Notes: generated by a model not told the origin, from the sequence alone. A stretch of DNA of 64,000 nucleotides from Vibrio crassostreae (GCF_024347415.1 NZ_AP025476.1:3100001-3164000); one strand, 5' to 3'; shown: positions 18,431 through 27,282, numbered from the stretch's first letter. Numbers and translations are program-made.

Positions 18431-18973
18431 ATGAACCCCATAGCCCAACCGAGCGCCCTCACTTCTTTCTCTCCTAGTATCAAGGGAGCGGTAGAGATAT
18501 TGAATCAGGGTTTAGAGTTTTTGTTAGCGATATCTGACAGCGACTATCTGACACGAGCAAAGCCGCACGTCACAAGCTCTATTGGTGAGCATACTCGTCA
18601 CACGCTCGATCTTTTTCACGCTCTGATTTTAAAAGAGAATGCGACTGTTGATTACAACACTCGTCGTCGTGGCCACCCCGTCGAATTCGACAGGTCGATT
18701 GCGTTGAAAGAGATCCATTACGTGATCAACTGGCTTGAACGATTAGACCGCAGAGATCTTGAAGCGCCTATCATGATCCAAACCGAAGTTTCGATGGATA
18801 CACAAGTGTTCGCCAGCCTGCCTTCTACGCTAGAAAGAGAGGTTACCTTTGCTGCGCTGCACGCCAATCATCATTACGCGATGATCAAGGTGATCACCAC
18901 CTTCCTAGACATTGAAACCTGCAACACCTTTGGTTATGCCCCAACCACCAGTAGCTATCTGAGGGAGCAATAA
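18431..18973 (+). CDS. DinB-like (DUF664-type) four-helix protein
   Basis: A 180-residue protein predicted as a helical DinB/YfiT bundle. The three-histidine metal site typical of the superfamily can be proposed from SIGEHTRHTLDLFHAL near residue 55 and AALHANHHYAMIKV near 145. Such proteins are metal-dependent, often thiol-linked transferases or hydrolases; no substrate is evident. The start at 18431 follows a GAGG element, 19 bases after the ATP-grasp gene, and the NRDE gene begins two bases after its stop. Confidence 0.75.
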   Translation: MNPIAQPSALTSFSPSIKGAVEILNQGLEFLLAISDSDYLTRAKPHVTSSIGEHTRHTLDLFHALILKENATVDYNTRRRGHPVEFDRSIALKEIHYVINWLERLDRRDLEAPIMIQTEVSMDTQVFASLPSTLEREVTFAALHANHHYAMIKVITTFLDIETCNTFGYAPTTSSYLREQ

Positions 18974-18975
18974 CT

Positions 18976-19725
18976 ATGTGTTCAGTATCTTGGTTGCTTG
19001 AAGAAAATGGCTATCAGGTCTTTTTTAATCGTGATGAGCAAAAGACCCGAGCATTAGCAATGCCACCTAAGCAGTACCGAGTTAAGGGTGTCGATATCAT
19101 CATGCCACTCGACCCAACGGGCGGTGGTAGCTGGATAAGCATTAATGAGTTCGGGCTTTCGCTATGCCTACTCAATAACTATCAAGGCATTGTTCCAGTT
19201 GGTCCTTTGGTCAGCCGTGGTTTGTTACTTAAGAACCTATCCTCAAGTCGTAATATCAGTCAGCTCTCTGAAGCGTTTCATAAGCTCGACCTCCACTCTT
19301 TTGCCCCGTTTACCTTGCTGGCTTTCGCACCGAACCTAACTCAACACAATGGTTTGGTGATTGCCTACATGTGGGATGGCATTCAACAAAAGATAGTCGA
19401 AACCGATTCTCCGCTCTTCTCATCCGGTGTTGATTTAGAGCGAGTACAAGCCTATCGACAAGCAAAATACGATCAGCTTATGGAAACAGGTAAGAATCAA
19501 CAGAACTTACTTAAGTTTCATTCTCACCATCACAGCGAACAACCTCATTTAGCGACCTGTATGCATCGTGAAGACGCGCACACCGTGAGCTTTACACACT
19601 TACGCAATCTACACGGCCAAGCCTCTATGTTTTACGCACCCGGCTCGCCTTGTGAACCCATTAAACCATGCCAGATAAATCAACAGCGTTTTACCTTCGA
19701 TTTATCACCAGCAATCAATCTATAG
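18976..19725 (+). CDS. NRDE family (TANGO2-like) Ntn-hydrolase protein
   Basis: A 249-residue protein starting MCSVSW. The cysteine at position 2 would become the N-terminal nucleophile after Met removal, as in this family. The defining motif FFNRDEQKTR is at residues about 16-25, and GGGSWISINEFGLSLCLLNN is the next conserved block. TANGO2/NRDE proteins are linked to haem or lipid handling in eukaryotes; bacterial roles are unclear. GGGAG precedes the start, and the gene sits tightly within the operon. Confidence 0.82.
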   Translation: MCSVSWLLEENGYQVFFNRDEQKTRALAMPPKQYRVKGVDIIMPLDPTGGGSWISINEFGLSLCLLNNYQGIVPVGPLVSRGLLLKNLSSSRNISQLSEAFHKLDLHSFAPFTLLAFAPNLTQHNGLVIAYMWDGIQQKIVETDSPLFSSGVDLERVQAYRQAKYDQLMETGKNQQNLLKFHSHHHSEQPHLATCMHREDAHTVSFTHLRNLHGQASMFYAPGSPCEPIKPCQINQQRFTFDLSPAINL

Positions 19726-19737
19726 ATGGAGCCCATC

Positions 19738-20175
19738 ATGAGAAAACTATTAACCATGGTCATGCTACTTGTTAGCCCATATGTATTTGCCGCCGATGAA
19801 ATCTACACCGGGTTCTTTAGCAGTAAGGCGCTCGATGGCTACGACACTGTGGCTTATTTCACTTCAGGTAAGCCTATTGAAGGCAGTAAAAAATTCAGCA
19901 CCGAGTACAAAGGCGCGGACTGGTATTTCTCTTCTGAAAAGAATCTGACTTTATTTGTTAATAATCCTGAAAAATATGCCCCTCAATATGGTGGTTATTG
20001 CGCTTGGGCTGTTTCAGCAAAAAGTGATTTTGCACCCGGAGACCCGAATCAATGGACGATTGTTGATAACAAGCTTTACCTCAACTACGACCAAGAGATT
20101 AAACAGCGTTGGGAACAAGACCGAGCACAACATATTCAAAAAGCCGACACCATTTGGCCGCAACTGATCAAATAA
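19738..20175 (+). CDS. Secreted YHS-domain protein
   Basis: A 145-residue protein with a signal peptide (MRKLLTMVMLLVSPYVFA) and a YHS domain. The domain has the usual order DGYDTVAYF, ADWYFSSEKNLTLFVNNPEKYAPQYGGYCAWA. YHS domains bind metals in other proteins, but few Cys or His ligands are present here. ATG 19738 is preferred over 19726 because GGAG (19728-19731) is then correctly spaced. It is 10 bases upstream of the DoxX-like gene. Confidence 0.82.
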   Translation: MRKLLTMVMLLVSPYVFAADEIYTGFFSSKALDGYDTVAYFTSGKPIEGSKKFSTEYKGADWYFSSEKNLTLFVNNPEKYAPQYGGYCAWAVSAKSDFAPGDPNQWTIVDNKLYLNYDQEIKQRWEQDRAQHIQKADTIWPQLIK

Positions 20176-20185
20176 GGGAATAACC

Positions 20186-20629
20186 ATGACATTCACTCCA
20201 GCTAAACATATCCCTGCAGCATTTATTGCGTTTGTGTTCATTCAGTCGTTGTTCTTTAAGTTCACCGGCTCGTACGAGACAGAGCATATCTTTGGAACGC
20301 TAGCAACATGGTCAGGCTTAAGCTGGTTCGGTTCGTTTGGCGGCTACTTGATTGGATTCGCTGAATTAATAGCGGCCATTCTATTGTTCACTCGTTGGCA
20401 TGGCCTTGGCGCCATTATGAGTGTGGGGATCATGAGTGGCGCAATATTCTTCCACCTGTTTACGCCATTAGGTATTCAAATGCCTGAGTTCAATGCAGCG
20501 GGTGAAATTGTCGGTTACGACGGCGGGTTATTGTTTGGCATGGCATGCCTAGTTTGGTTATGCGGTGCGTTTTTAAGTGTGAAAGATTTCAAGAATCAAG
20601 ACGGTTTCCTAAACAACTTTAGTCAATAA
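20186..20629 (+). CDS. DoxX-like four-helix membrane protein
   Basis: A 147-residue protein with four hydrophobic segments (about 10-28, 50-72, 77-98 and 116-136) and the FxQSLFFKFTGS start typical of DoxX-like membrane proteins. No catalytic residues are evident. The preceding gene encodes a secreted YHS protein, and YHS plus DoxX-like pairs suggest a redox or metal-linked membrane unit, which is an inference. AAGGGAATAACC is the ribosome-binding site. Confidence 0.72.
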   Translation: MTFTPAKHIPAAFIAFVFIQSLFFKFTGSYETEHIFGTLATWSGLSWFGSFGGYLIGFAELIAAILLFTRWHGLGAIMSVGIMSGAIFFHLFTPLGIQMPEFNAAGEIVGYDGGLLFGMACLVWLCGAFLSVKDFKNQDGFLNNFSQ

Positions 20630-20641
20630 GGTAGCTTCATT

Positions 20642-22396
20642 ATGATTGATAGTCCTTTTCGTTTACCACGTTACACACCTTTTGGTTTAGGTGAGTCTGT
20701 TGTCGAGTGGGCAACTGGGCTATCTAAGCTAGACCGACTCTACCAAGATCGAAAAAACGAGTTATCTAGCTTTGAATTCATGAATTACACCCTATCGGCG
20801 CTCAATATCGACTACTCAGTTGCATCAGGAAGCACGGAAAACATCTCGGAAGAAGGACCGGTCGTGATTGTGGCGAACCACCCACTTGGCGCCATTGAAG
20901 GTGTGATCCTTGCTGATCTCGTAGGATCGGTAAGAAAGGATGTGAAGGTATTAGCAAATGAGTTACTCAAGCGACTGCCTGAACTGGATGATCTTTTCAT
21001 CGGAGTCGATGTCTTTAATAGTAAAGAGTCGAAACGTACCAATGCCAAAGCCATTCGTGATGCCAATCGCCACCTAGCCGATGGCGGGCTGTTGATCGTG
21101 TTCCCTGCGGGCGAAGTATCGAGTTATCGTAAAGGGGCAAAAACACTGACGGATATCGAATGGAGCAAATCGGTCGCGAAATTCGTTAAACGTCATCAAG
21201 CCACTACGGTTCCTATCTTTATCAATGGTAAAAACAGTGAGCTTTTCTATCAAGCGGGTCGTGTGCATCCACTGTTGAGAACCGCTCTACTCGGGCGTGA
21301 ACTTCTTAATAAACAAGCGACAACTATCTCTATCTCGATTGGCTCATCGATTCCGTATTCAGAGATAAAATCGTTTGAAAAAGAGATGGATATCGTCAAC
21401 TACCTACGACTTAATACCTACCTAATGAGTCAACAAGATAGTACGAATACACCAATCCACGCGCCTTCTTTCGATACTCAAGTGATAGCGCCAATATCAC
21501 CCGAAGTATTGGCAATTGAGGTAGGCTCACTCCCTGAAGAGATGAAGCTGCTCGAACAAGGCGACTTCGAGGTCTACTGCACGCCAAGCCAATCTATTCC
21601 AAACTTAATGCGTGAGATTGGTCGAGTCAGAGAAGAGAGCTTCCGTGAAGTTGGAGAAGGCAGTGGGCTTGCTTGTGATTTAGATGAGTACGACCTTTAC
21701 TACCACCAACTGTTTGTGTGGAACAAAACTAAGGCAGAATTGGTCGGCGCTTATCGACTGGGTATGGTCGACAAGTTAATCGCAGAGCACGGGTTGGACC
21801 AACTCTATTCCCGCAGTCTATTTAACTATAACCAAGAGTTTATCGATACGTTAGACAACAGCATTGAGCTTGGTCGCTCTGTAGTGAGCAAGCCTTACCA
21901 AAAGAGCCTTAACTCACTGTTATTGCTATGGAAAGGTATCGCAACCTTTGTGTCTCGTCATCCTCAATACACCCACCTATTTGGCCCGGTCAGTATCAGT
22001 AATGATTACAGCCACAATGCACGCCTGTTGATCGCGACCACTTTATCAATTCACCACTACGATGAAGAAAAAGCGAATCTGGTTTCCCCTTCTTCACCAC
22101 TCAATACCAGTAGTCATGTGTTCTGGCAGAATCATCTATTGTCGTCACTGGCGAGTGTGCCCCTACTTTCAAAAGTATTAGCGCGGATGGAACAAGGAAA
22201 AGGCCTACCTGTGTTATTGCGCCAATACCTAGGGATGAACGGGAAGTTGGTTTGCTTTAACGTTGACCCATCATTTAATGATGCGTTAGATGGTTTGATT
22301 GTCGTGAACCTTAAGAAGGTACCTTTGAAGACCTTAGGTAAATACATGGGTCGAGAACTTGCTCAAGACTACCTAGAGCAACACGCTCGACGCTGA
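20642..22396 (+). CDS. OlsF-like bifunctional acyltransferase (PlsC-type plus GNAT/hemolysin-type domains)
   Basis: A 584-residue protein with two fused domains. The N-terminal lysophospholipid acyltransferase domain (about 50-270) has ANHPLGAIEG with His80, and later FPAGEVSSYRKG. The C-terminal OlsB/hemolysin-like N-acyltransferase domain (about 295-560) contains REIGRVREESFREVGEGSG, LGAYRLG-like strands and IELGRSVV. This order matches OlsF of Serratia and Vibrio, which makes ornithine lipids in two acyl transfers. The specific activity is inferred from architecture. Last gene of the operon; a stem-loop follows. Confidence 0.8.
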   Translation: MIDSPFRLPRYTPFGLGESVVEWATGLSKLDRLYQDRKNELSSFEFMNYTLSALNIDYSVASGSTENISEEGPVVIVANHPLGAIEGVILADLVGSVRKDVKVLANELLKRLPELDDLFIGVDVFNSKESKRTNAKAIRDANRHLADGGLLIVFPAGEVSSYRKGAKTLTDIEWSKSVAKFVKRHQATTVPIFINGKNSELFYQAGRVHPLLRTALLGRELLNKQATTISISIGSSIPYSEIKSFEKEMDIVNYLRLNTYLMSQQDSTNTPIHAPSFDTQVIAPISPEVLAIEVGSLPEEMKLLEQGDFEVYCTPSQSIPNLMREIGRVREESFREVGEGSGLACDLDEYDLYYHQLFVWNKTKAELVGAYRLGMVDKLIAEHGLDQLYSRSLFNYNQEFIDTLDNSIELGRSVVSKPYQKSLNSLLLLWKGIATFVSRHPQYTHLFGPVSISNDYSHNARLLIATTLSIHHYDEEKANLVSPSSPLNTSSHVFWQNHLLSSLASVPLLSKVLARMEQGKGLPVLLRQYLGMNGKLVCFNVDPSFNDALDGLIVVNLKKVPLKTLGKYMGRELAQDYLEQHARR

Positions 22397-22420
22397 TTTA
22401 GCCAGAACTGTACCTACACT

Positions 22421-22452
22421 CAAATAAGTGCGATGATTTCGGCACTTATTTG
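22421..22452. repeat. 11-bp inverted repeat after the OlsF-like gene
   Basis: CAAATAAGTGC/GCACTTATTTG with a 10-base loop. It may end the upstream operon, but no clean T-run follows. Since it ends 15 bases before a Crp-like regulator gene, it could also be that regulator's own operator. Confidence 0.6.
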
Positions 22453-22467
22453 GGTTAGGTTATTTTC

Positions 22468-23034
22468 ATGCACACCTCTTTTATCGAACAACTGCAAAGC
22501 TTCGACTTCTCAGAAAGTCAGATTGAATCTCTAGTCGCCGTCGCCAAGCCACTTGAGCTACCGACCAGACATATTCTTATTAACCAAGGTGAGATGGCTG
22601 GCTCAATCTACTTCGTACTTGAAGGCTTGTGCCATGCTTGCTACCTCACTGATGATGGTAAGCAATACAGCAAAGAGTTCTACTGGGAACAAGATTGGAT
22701 CATCGGCTTTGAGAGTCTGATAAAAAACCAAGCTTCCCCTTACCTATTAGAAACACTCACCCCTATCACAATGTTAGAACTGCCAATGAATGCAGTAATC
22801 GAGTGGCGTGCATCGAATAACCCTTTGTATTTAAAGCTGTTAGAAACACAACTGATGCATAAGGAAAACAAAGAACGCTTCATGCTGCTTTATACCCCTG
22901 AGCAACGTTACCAGCTTTTCTGCGAACACTACCCAGACCTTGAACAACGCCTCAACGACAATCAAATTGCCGCCTACTTAGGAATAACCGCGATAAGTTT
23001 GAGCAGAATTAAAGGTCGAATTAACAATAGTTAA
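22468..23034 (+). CDS. Crp/Fnr-type transcriptional regulator, short form
   Basis: A 188-residue protein with a cyclic-nucleotide-binding-like beta-roll (residues about 15-115; HILINQGEMAGSIYFVLEGLCH). The long helix is followed by a compact C-terminal helix-turn-helix, NDNQIAAYLGITAISLSRIKGRI. The cAMP-binding Arg-Ser-Ala cassette of true Crp is not apparent, so it likely senses something else or nothing. It resembles short Crp-like regulators frequent in Bacteroidetes and some vibrios. The target is unknown; the adjacent operon and the inverted repeat upstream are candidates. Confidence 0.8.
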   Translation: MHTSFIEQLQSFDFSESQIESLVAVAKPLELPTRHILINQGEMAGSIYFVLEGLCHACYLTDDGKQYSKEFYWEQDWIIGFESLIKNQASPYLLETLTPITMLELPMNAVIEWRASNNPLYLKLLETQLMHKENKERFMLLYTPEQRYQLFCEHYPDLEQRLNDNQIAAYLGITAISLSRIKGRINNS

Positions 23035-23091
23035 TGCCAACAATCATCACGCATAGTACATTCAGAGCATCGATAACCTCTGGATGTAAAC

Positions 23092-23544
23092 ATGATCACT
23101 TGGCACTCAATTCCTTTCTCTGAACTTTCAACACATCAGCTTTATCAACTACTTAAATTACGAGTAGATGTATTTGTGGTTGAGCAAACCTGCCCTTATC
23201 CAGAGCTTGACGGTAAAGACACACTCGCTGGTGTTCATCACCTTCTTGGTTACGTAGATGAGGAGCTAGTGGCATGTGCTCGCTTATTGCCTCCGGGCAC
23301 GAGTTATGACAACACCAGCATCGGCCGAGTGGCGACCAAGCAATCGGCAAGAGGCGATGGCTTAGGCCACCAATTATTGAAAGAAGCATTAACACACTGT
23401 GAGTCTCTTTGGCCGAGTACGACTATTGATATTGGGGCGCAGCAGCACCTAGAGAAGTTCTATGCGAGCCACGGCTTCAAGACCATCTCGCATATGTACC
23501 TCGAAGATGACATTCCTCATGTAGATATGAGATTAGAAAAATAA
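23092..23544 (+). CDS. GNAT family N-acetyltransferase, ElaA-like
   Basis: A 150-residue acetyltransferase whose start (WHSIPFSELSTHQLYQLLKLRVDVFVVEQTCPYPELDGKD) is diagnostic of the ElaA group. The acetyl-CoA loop is in IGRVATKQSARGDGLGHQLL. Substrate unknown. Its stop shares one base with the start of the EamA transporter (TAATG), so both are probably co-translated. Confidence 0.88.
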   Translation: MITWHSIPFSELSTHQLYQLLKLRVDVFVVEQTCPYPELDGKDTLAGVHHLLGYVDEELVACARLLPPGTSYDNTSIGRVATKQSARGDGLGHQLLKEALTHCESLWPSTTIDIGAQQHLEKFYASHGFKTISHMYLEDDIPHVDMRLEK

Positions 23545-24392
23545 TGACGAATATCACTGCCGGTATTCTATTGTTGGTTGCAGGTAATTTGTTTGCCTCG
23601 CTTTCCGATGTAGCAGTAAAGCTATTGAATGGCGAGGTACCGCCTCTTCAGTATATTTTTTTCCGACAGTTGATATCTCTGCTGATCATCACCCCACTGT
23701 GGTTACAGCAGAAAAAAGAACAACGATGCTTACAGCAAGCCAAAGTAACCTTCATTCGAGGTCAATTAATTCTAATCGGTAGTGGGTGTATGCTGGTCGC
23801 GATCACTCACTTGTCTTTGGCAACCGCCAACGCTGTATTTTATGTCGCGCCTTTATTGATGTTGCCGCTCTCTATGTTGTTATTGAAAGAGCAACCTGCA
23901 CTCGGCAAGGTCATCGCCACTACCATAGGTTTTATTGGTACATTAATTGTATTGAGGCCATCACAATTTCATTGGGCAGCACTGTTTGCTTTAGGTACAG
24001 CACTCACCCTCGCACTATTTAATGTACTCGTAAGAAAGCTGCCTAGCGAACAAACTGTTGTCACAACGCTGTGGTGGACAACCCTCTTCTCCATACCTGT
24101 ATCGTTACTACTGTGCTTGTTGTATTGGCAACCGGTATCTATCGAGCACTTAGGATACATAGCACTCAGCGCAACACTCATCTTGAGCTATAACGGACTT
24201 GCGGTTGCCGCCTATCAGAAAGCACACTCAAGCCAAATCGCCTTGGCTGAATATTCAGGCTTGGTGTTTGTCGCGCTAATAGGCGCCATTTGGTTCGATG
24301 AGATTCCAGATACATTAACCTTTATCGGTATCATGCTGATCATCTTGCCACTCGCCCCTTTCAAGCGACCAAAAAAAAGAGCTAATGCTTAG
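23544..24392 (+). CDS. DMT-family EamA transporter
   Basis: A 282-residue inner-membrane protein with ten predicted helices in two EamA repeats. The first ends near LLLKEQPALGKVIATTIGFIGTLIVLRP, a typical EamA hinge, and the second ends near IWFDEIPDTLTFIGIMLIILPL. Drug/metabolite exporters of this group have varied substrates and none can be assigned. The last codons lie inside a terminator hairpin. Confidence 0.85.
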   Translation: MTNITAGILLLVAGNLFASLSDVAVKLLNGEVPPLQYIFFRQLISLLIITPLWLQQKKEQRCLQQAKVTFIRGQLILIGSGCMLVAITHLSLATANAVFYVAPLLMLPLSMLLLKEQPALGKVIATTIGFIGTLIVLRPSQFHWAALFALGTALTLALFNVLVRKLPSEQTVVTTLWWTTLFSIPVSLLLCLLYWQPVSIEHLGYIALSATLILSYNGLAVAAYQKAHSSQIALAEYSGLVFVALIGAIWFDEIPDTLTFIGIMLIILPLAPFKRPKKRANA

Positions 24393-24400
24393 CTCTTTTC
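24371..24400. terminator. Terminator overlapping the end of the EamA gene
   Basis: AAAGAGCTAA/TTAGCTCTTT hairpin with flanking A-run and T-run, suited to both directions. The EamA stop codon (TAG at 24390-24392) lies within its right arm, and the minus-strand ytfB gene ends 37 bases further on. Confidence 0.75.
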
Positions 24401-24436
24401 TATCATACTGTTGAGTTCGTAACTCAAACAAGGCAC

Positions 24437-25021
24437 TTATTTACTACGGCCAAAGCCGCCATCAGACAAGCGGAAGAACATCACCGATGTGTTGCCTTTC
24501 TCTAACTGCAGGATATCAAGCTGCCCGGTCTCGGCCAGTTTGAATCGAACTAACTGGCCTTTACGAATCTGACTTAGTGGTTTGTCTGAGCCTTCAATAC
24601 GCACTAGCGCATTCAAGTCCGACAACGGTAAATCGTTGTTTCGAAAAACCTGTGCTAACGTATCCCCTTGCTTTACGAGGTACTCCTGCCAGTTGTTGTT
24701 GCTCGGTTCTGATGAACTGTTCTTGGCATTTTGCTGTTCGCTTAAGCCAACGGTGTTTATCTCTAGCTCAACGCGCGATGTTGTTGGCGCAACGTCTACT
24801 TTAGGTTCTGGTAGCGGCACAAAAAGTAATATCAGTACGATCGGAGAAATCACCATCAACAGTCTTTGGTGTAACTTCGGCAATGAGCCCCAAGTTTGCG
24901 CTGTCGAGGTTTTCATTTTCTTCACATCGATCGAACTCAATTTCTCTTTGACCTGATTCAGTCGATCCTTGAATTCTGCTAAGTGGTCAACTTTCTGTTT
25001 TTTCTTTTGACGACGATTCAT
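24437..25021 (-). CDS. ytfB: OapA/LysM-like cell-envelope protein YtfB
   Basis: A 194-residue protein with a strongly basic cytoplasmic N-terminus (RRQKKKQK), one transmembrane segment (about 54-70) and a linker. A C-terminal OapA/LysM-like peptidoglycan-binding domain follows (about 112-190; EYLVKQGDTLAQVFRNNDLP). E. coli YtfB has the same architecture, lies beside fklB, and takes part in cell division by binding glycan. Here it is likewise divergent from fklB. Confidence 0.85.
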   Translation of the reverse strand: MNRRQKKKQKVDHLAEFKDRLNQVKEKLSSIDVKKMKTSTAQTWGSLPKLHQRLLMVISPIVLILLFVPLPEPKVDVAPTTSRVELEINTVGLSEQQNAKNSSSEPSNNNWQEYLVKQGDTLAQVFRNNDLPLSDLNALVRIEGSDKPLSQIRKGQLVRFKLAETGQLDILQLEKGNTSVMFFRLSDGGFGRSK

Positions 25022-25234
25022 ACCACTGCGTCCTATACATTGAATAACTACAGTATAAAAACCAAAGTACCAACAGTATAGATCTTTCCGTCACAACAAG
25101 GCTCAAAGCGAGAAAATTGACATGGCTGTGATTTGGGCACGGTAAAGCGCAAGTGATCAGAGGCTAGCCGTTTCTTCACGCTGCTAATACTGGTATTCTT
25201 ACCCTTTTCGTACTGACAAAAAGAGTGACTTTTC

Positions 25235-25855
25235 ATGTCTGAAGTAAAATTTGAAACTGTAGAGCAAAAAGCTAGCTACGGTATCGGTCTACAAATGGGC
25301 CAACAACTTGCTGGTTCTGGTCTTGAAGGCCTAAACGTTGACGCAATCGCTGCTGGTATCGCAACAGCTCTAGTTGGCGACATGCCAGCTATCGAAGTTG
25401 ACGAAATCAACAACGCACTACAAGAGCTACACACTCGTGGTGAAGCTGCACGTCAAGAACTAGCTAAAGCTGCTGCTGCTGACGGCGAAGCTTTCCTAGC
25501 TGACAACGCTCTTCGTTCAGAAGTAACGGTTCTTGAGTCTGGTCTTCAGTACGAAGTACTAACTGAAGGTACTGGCGAAATCCCAACTGCAGACAAGCAA
25601 GTACGTGTTCACTACCACGGCGAACTAACTGACGGTACTGTTTTCGACAGCTCTGTATCTCGCGGTCAACCTGCTGAGTTCCCAGTAACTGGCGTAATTC
25701 AAGGTTGGGTACAAGCTCTACAAATGATGCCTGTTGGTTCTAAGTGGAAGCTATACATCCCTCAAGATCTAGCATACGGTGAGCGTGGCGCAGGTGCTGC
25801 AATCCCACCATTTGCTGCTCTAGTATTTGAAGTAGAACTTCTAGCAATTCTTTAA
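25235..25855 (+). CDS. fklB: FKBP-type 22 kDa peptidyl-prolyl cis-trans isomerase FklB
   Basis: A 206-residue cytoplasmic foldase, the same length as E. coli FklB. An N-terminal helical dimerisation domain (1-95) is followed by an FKBP domain (about 110-206). The active-site strands include [38 protein letters not shown] and [14 protein letters not shown]. Codon use is strongly biased, suggesting high expression. An efficient terminator follows. Confidence 0.95.
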   Translation: MSEVKFETVEQKASYGIGLQMGQQLAGSGLEGLNVDAIAAGIATALVGDMPAIEVDEINNALQELHTRGEAARQELAKAAAADGEAFLADNALRSEVTVLESGLQYEVLTEGTGEIPTADKQVRVHYHGELTDGTVFDSSVSRGQPAEFPVTGVIQGWVQALQMMPVGSKWKLYIPQDLAYGERGAGAAIPPFAALVFEVELLAIL

Positions 25856-25867
25856 TTTTTATAAAAA

Positions 25868-25893
25868 CCTATAGTAAAACAAAATACTATAGG
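25868..25893. repeat. 9-bp inverted repeat downstream of fklB
   Basis: CCTATAGTA/TACTATAGG with an 8-base A-rich loop, just 5' of the G+C-rich fklB terminator. It may be a secondary 3'-end hairpin. Confidence 0.55.
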
Positions 25894-25915
25894 CAAATAA
25901 AATTGAAATAATCCA

Positions 25916-25945
25916 ACGGCGATGTGACTACATCGCCGTTTTTCG
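25916..25945 (+). terminator. Terminator after fklB
   Basis: Perfect 10-bp stem ACGGCGATGT/ACATCGCCGT with loop GACT, followed by TTTTCG. Confidence 0.9.
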
Positions 25946-25989
25946 TTTATAGTGAAAGAGTAAATTACTTTATTACTTAAGGACGAATA

Positions 25990-26484
25990 ATGAAGAAAGT
26001 ACTCATCACAGTTTTAAGCAGCCTTGCTGTTGTCTCTTGCGCTAGCACTAGTGACTCTGAACAAACCAGTTCATCATCAGATACTAACTATTCCCAACTA
26101 TCCCAAACTGCACTAATGGCAGCAGTGAATATGTGGTCTCAACAAAACGAAACAACGCCGCTTGCAGATACCGTTGCCGACCAAGCTTCTGTTACCAGCG
26201 ATCAAGCTATTGGCGGTATCGGTTCAATGTTGGCTCTTGCTCAAAACTCTCTTGGCACTGCTGACAACAAAGAACTTACAACGCTGATTCCTGGCATGTC
26301 GACTCTTGAGTCTACGGGGCTATCATCACTACTAAACTCACAAGGCGCAGTTGAAAGTGCCTTTTCTAGTTTAGGTATGGATCCATCGATGGTATCAACG
26401 TTTGCACCAATCATTCTGCAAACACTGCAATCTCAAGGCGCAACAAGCGGCTTGATGGATTCACTTGCAGCTATATGGCAATAA
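25990..26484 (+). CDS. DUF2780 (VcgC/VcgE-type) lipoprotein
   Basis: A 164-residue protein with a lipoprotein signal: hydrophobic stretch, then AVVSC with Cys at residue 17 in VVSCAS. A Ser-rich linker (to about residue 38) and a DUF2780 domain follow, with repeated small-residue helices such as AIGGIGSMLALAQNSLG and GAVESAFSSLGMDPSMV. The family occurs in vibrios and has no known function. It stands alone, preceded by AAGGACGAATA and followed by its own terminator. Confidence 0.8.
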   Translation: MKKVLITVLSSLAVVSCASTSDSEQTSSSSDTNYSQLSQTALMAAVNMWSQQNETTPLADTVADQASVTSDQAIGGIGSMLALAQNSLGTADNKELTTLIPGMSTLESTGLSSLLNSQGAVESAFSSLGMDPSMVSTFAPIILQTLQSQGATSGLMDSLAAIWQ

Positions 26485-26520
26485 CCGTTAGTTATTAATA
26501 GCTAGCTTAAGAATTTGATA

Positions 26521-26544
26521 AGGGCACTTCGGTGCTCTTTTTTA
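26521..26544 (+). terminator. Terminator after the DUF2780 gene
   Basis: GGGCAC-TTCG-GTGCTC hairpin (one G-T pair, stable TTCG loop) followed by six T. Confidence 0.88.
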
Positions 26545-26565
26545 TGCGTGGAAGAAAAGATATTT

Positions 26566-26740
<175 letters not shown>

Positions 26741-26828
26741 TTTTGAAAAATGGAGCAGATAAGACAAGCAAAAATGCCAAACATCGTGGTGCAATTACTT
26801 AGTATAGATTTCCTTATTCTACAGATAC

Positions 26829-26860
26829 AAAAAAGCCGAGCTAATGCTCGGCTTTTGTAT
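26829..26860. terminator. Terminator of the alpha operon, after rplQ
   Basis: AAAAGCCGAG/CTCGGCTTTT hairpin with loop CTAATG. On the minus strand it is followed by TTTTTTGT, ending rplQ transcription. Confidence 0.88.
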
Positions 26861-26877
26861 TAAGAATCTAGTATAGA

Positions 26878-27258
26878 TTACTCAGCAGCTTCTTCAGCAG
26901 CTGGGCGGTCTACAAGCTCAATGTAAGCCATTGGAGCTTTATCACCAGTACGGAAACCACATTTAAGAATGCGAGTGTAACCACCTTGGCGAGCCGCGAA
27001 ACGCGGGCCTAGTTCATTAAATAGTTTTGCTACAACTTCGTTATCACGAGTGCGAGCAAATGCAAGACGACGGTTAGCAACACTGTCTGTCTTAGCTAGG
27101 GTAATCAATGGCTCAATTACGCGACGTAGTTCTTTTGCTTTAGGCACGGTAGTTTTAATAACTTCGTGACGAACAAGAGAGCTAGCCATGTTGCTGAACA
27201 TCGCTTTGCGATGACTGCTGTTGCGGTTGAGTTGACGACCACTTTTACGATGGCGCAT
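26878..27258 (-). CDS. rplQ: 50S ribosomal protein L17
   Basis: A 126-residue L17, beginning [20 protein letters not shown] as in all bacteria. It binds 23S rRNA near the peptide exit tunnel. Last gene of the alpha operon, 24 bases after rpoA. The C-terminal tail is acidic (AAEEAAE). Confidence 0.98.
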   Translation of the reverse strand: MRHRKSGRQLNRNSSHRKAMFSNMASSLVRHEVIKTTVPKAKELRRVIEPLITLAKTDSVANRRLAFARTRDNEVVAKLFNELGPRFAARQGGYTRILKCGFRTGDKAPMAYIELVDRPAAEEAAE

Positions 27259-27282
27259 GACCTAATCCTTCTAACTTTTCGA

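Noticed and set aside
16694..22396. Genomic island or mobile origin for the DedA-OlsF operon
   Set aside because: No integrase, transposase, tRNA or attachment repeats are seen and base composition looks like the neighbours.
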